A DNA stretch of 64,000 nucleotides from Falsibacillus albus (GTDB taxonomy: Bacteria; Bacillota; Bacilli; Bacillales; DSM-25281), in contig NZ_RCVZ01000002.1 in NCBI RefSeq assembly GCF_003668575.1, positions 186,001-250,000 on the forward strand. Direction: 5' to 3'. Position 1 is the first letter of the stretch. The number at the start of each line of letters is the position of its first letter. The position numbers were made by a program, and so were the translations under genes. The notes under the pieces were generated by a model, which worked only from the letters and a program-made list of their open reading frames with translations, had not been told where the DNA came from and searched no databases. This document shows positions 62,977-64,000 of this stretch, piece by piece.

Positions 62977-63160
62977 TGTTGATTTTCACGGAAGGACGCC
63001 CGCTTTCCGAGGGGCCTCACACGAAGTGAGGTCGTTCGATGTTGGCACACGACGTGCCGAACTTAATCGAACATCCACCCAACCTCTCCTCCCTACGCTG
63101 CGGGGTCTCACCTTGCCCGCTGATCCCTCAGGAGTCTCGCATCTTCCGTTACAATCAACA
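62977..63160. repeat. Palindromic intergenic element, copy R7 (near full length)
   Basis: About 184 bp, beginning TGTTGATTTTCACGGAAGG and ending CTTCCGTTACAATCAACA, so the ends are inverted repeats. Inner hairpins: CCTCAC/GTGAGG and GATGTT..AACATC. The interior matches R5 in inverted orientation. A tail AAAACAACAATCTTTGA follows at about 63191. Confidence 0.82.
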
Positions 63161-63242
63161 ACGGAAATGAATTCTAACAGAATAACTTTTGAAAACAACA
63201 ATCTTTGAAAAAGCAGCCATTCCAATGGCATCGCCTCTTTTT

Positions 63243-63446
63243 TTAATTGACAATCAATGAAAGCAATAATCCTAATATCAATACGATGATTCCTCCCGCT
63301 CCGAGCACTCCCGCTCTTTTCTTCATGAGATTTTTCGGTGGATAGATCCCCGGCCGCTTTATGGCTATCAAATAATGAAACGTCCCAAAAAATAGTACTG
63401 CACTTATTGCATAAAAACAAAAGATGACTCCGCTCACCTTCCCCAC
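63243..63446 (-). CDS. Small membrane protein, unknown
   Basis: 67 residues from GTG 63446, or from GTG 63437 with AGAGGG nine nt upstream. Two membrane segments: VIFCFYAISAVLFFGTFHYLIA and the C-terminal GVLGAGGIIVLILGLLLSLIV, with a basic loop KRPGIYPPKNLMKKR between. I recognise no named family. It is convergent with trpP and divergent from yhaH. Confidence 0.55.
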   Translation of the reverse strand: MGKVSGVIFCFYAISAVLFFGTFHYLIAIKRPGIYPPKNLMKKRAGVLGAGGIIVLILGLLLSLIVN

Positions 63447-63592
63447 CCCTCTAGCACAATACGCTTACTAAATATCTATGCGAAGACCATCCAAAATATC
63501 TATAAATTCCTTGTTCCTCCCTTCGCGGAAACTTGCAGGAATTAATGAAAACGTGTAGAAATAGAATAAACAAATACTATAGGAGTGACGCA

Positions 63593-63970
63593 ATGAATAA
63601 AAAAATTTTTTCATATGGACTATTGTTTGGAACAGCTATTGGCGCCGTATCCGCACTATTGTCTGCACCATCTTCAGGCAAAGAGCTCCGCACCCAGCTG
63701 CAGGAGTCCGGAGATGAATGGCTGAATACGCTCAAGGAAATCAAAGTCAATGTTCAAGGCTTAAAAGACTCCGTTGCAAAGGTTTCAAAGGAAGGTAAGG
63801 ATACAATCCTTCAGTTAACTTCCGATATTAAAGAAATCGTCCAGCAATGGCAGCTGGATTCAAAGCCTAATAAAGATCAGTTAAAATTGGAAATTGCAGA
63901 AATTCAGCAAACCATAGCAGAACTGGAATCTGAAATCCATAAATCAGATAAAACCACAGTTTCATCCTGA
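63593..63970 (+). CDS. yhaH: YtxH-domain protein YhaH
   Basis: 125 residues from ATG 63593 (AGGAG 7 nt upstream; the in-frame ATG 63533 lacks a ribosome site). An N-terminal membrane segment with GLLFGTAIGAVSALLSAPSSGKELR is the YtxH hallmark, followed by a long coiled coil (about residues 40-120, rich in Glu, Lys, Gln). YtxH-type proteins are general-stress proteins of unknown mechanism. Its neighbourhood with trpP and hit agrees with yhaH. Confidence 0.88.
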   Translation: MNKKIFSYGLLFGTAIGAVSALLSAPSSGKELRTQLQESGDEWLNTLKEIKVNVQGLKDSVAKVSKEGKDTILQLTSDIKEIVQQWQLDSKPNKDQLKLEIAEIQQTIAELESEIHKSDKTTVSS

Positions 63971-64000
63971 TATAGTAAAGGCCGTCCCACAATTTTTAAA

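Noticed and set aside
1-64000. CRISPR arrays, tRNA or rRNA genes, prophage or intact insertion sequences
   Set aside because: I found no regularly spaced repeat array, no cloverleaf or rRNA-like segment and no transposase or phage structural gene in the reading frames.

Overview
The window reads as chromosomal DNA from a low-to-moderate GC, spore-forming member of the Bacillaceae. The reasons are gerP spore-coat genes, an sda-like checkpoint gene, a spore-type LysM/GH18 hydrolase, comK, AddAB, LiaFSR, EcsABC, strong AGGAGG-type ribosome sites and many TTG/GTG starts. Much of the order matches the yis/add and yhf-yhg-yha part of the Bacillus subtilis map, but it is rearranged and has insertions, so this is a relative and not B. 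subtilis itself. No species call is possible from sequence alone. I saw no rRNA, tRNA, CRISPR array, prophage or intact insertion sequence.

Layout. 1-3.0 kb: the start of a DUF418-type membrane protein gene (minus strand), then gerPABCDEF with a second gerPF copy, and a YisB-like HNH protein. 3.1-10.3 kb: addBA. 10.6-25.3 kb: an accessory-looking catabolic block. It holds an acyl-CoA ligase, a nine-gene operon (liv-type binding protein, two ABC ATPases, two permeases, a KAS III-like enzyme, an alpha/beta hydrolase, an SDR and a thiolase), an Sda-like small gene, and a 1086-residue regulator that joins a MalT-like STAND ATPase to a SARP-type winged helix plus BTAD domain. 25.4-33.9 kb: sipV-yhjE, a YuxL-like peptidase, yhjD, comK, an IDEAL protein, the M48 protease YhfN, azlCD and an XRE-cupin regulator. 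34.2-45.2 kb: enoyl-CoA hydratase, lcfB with a FadR box, an MFS pump under a palindromic operator, a TrmB regulator, lplJ, yhfI, yhfH, a SCO1 lipoprotein and yhgDE. 45.3-54.0 kb: a lipoprotein, a LysM/GH18 hydrolase, DinB, hemEH, hmoB and liaFSR. 54.4-64.0 kb: yhfA, PAP2, yhaA, ecsC, ecsAB, hinT, trpP and yhaH.

The strongest regulatory picture is in the catabolic block. The two transcription units with transport and acyl-CoA genes (livK operon and acyl-CoA ligase) carry the same promoter architecture: two TGTAACT repeats exactly 11 bp apart, the nearer one exactly 9 bp upstream of a TATAAT/TATGAT box. This is the geometry known for SARP activators, and a SARP-domain regulator is encoded next to the operon. 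I infer a self-contained system that senses, imports, CoA-activates and thiolytically degrades an unidentified hydrophobic or branched carboxylate.

A second clear regulatory element is a TRAP-like leader before trpP: ten NAG triplets at 2-3 nt spacing overlapping the ribosome site, with an eleventh just after the start codon. Intergenic space is dominated by a dispersed family of palindromic elements with TGTTGATT...AATCAACA ends (about eight copies) and by GTGCCTGGCAC palindromes.
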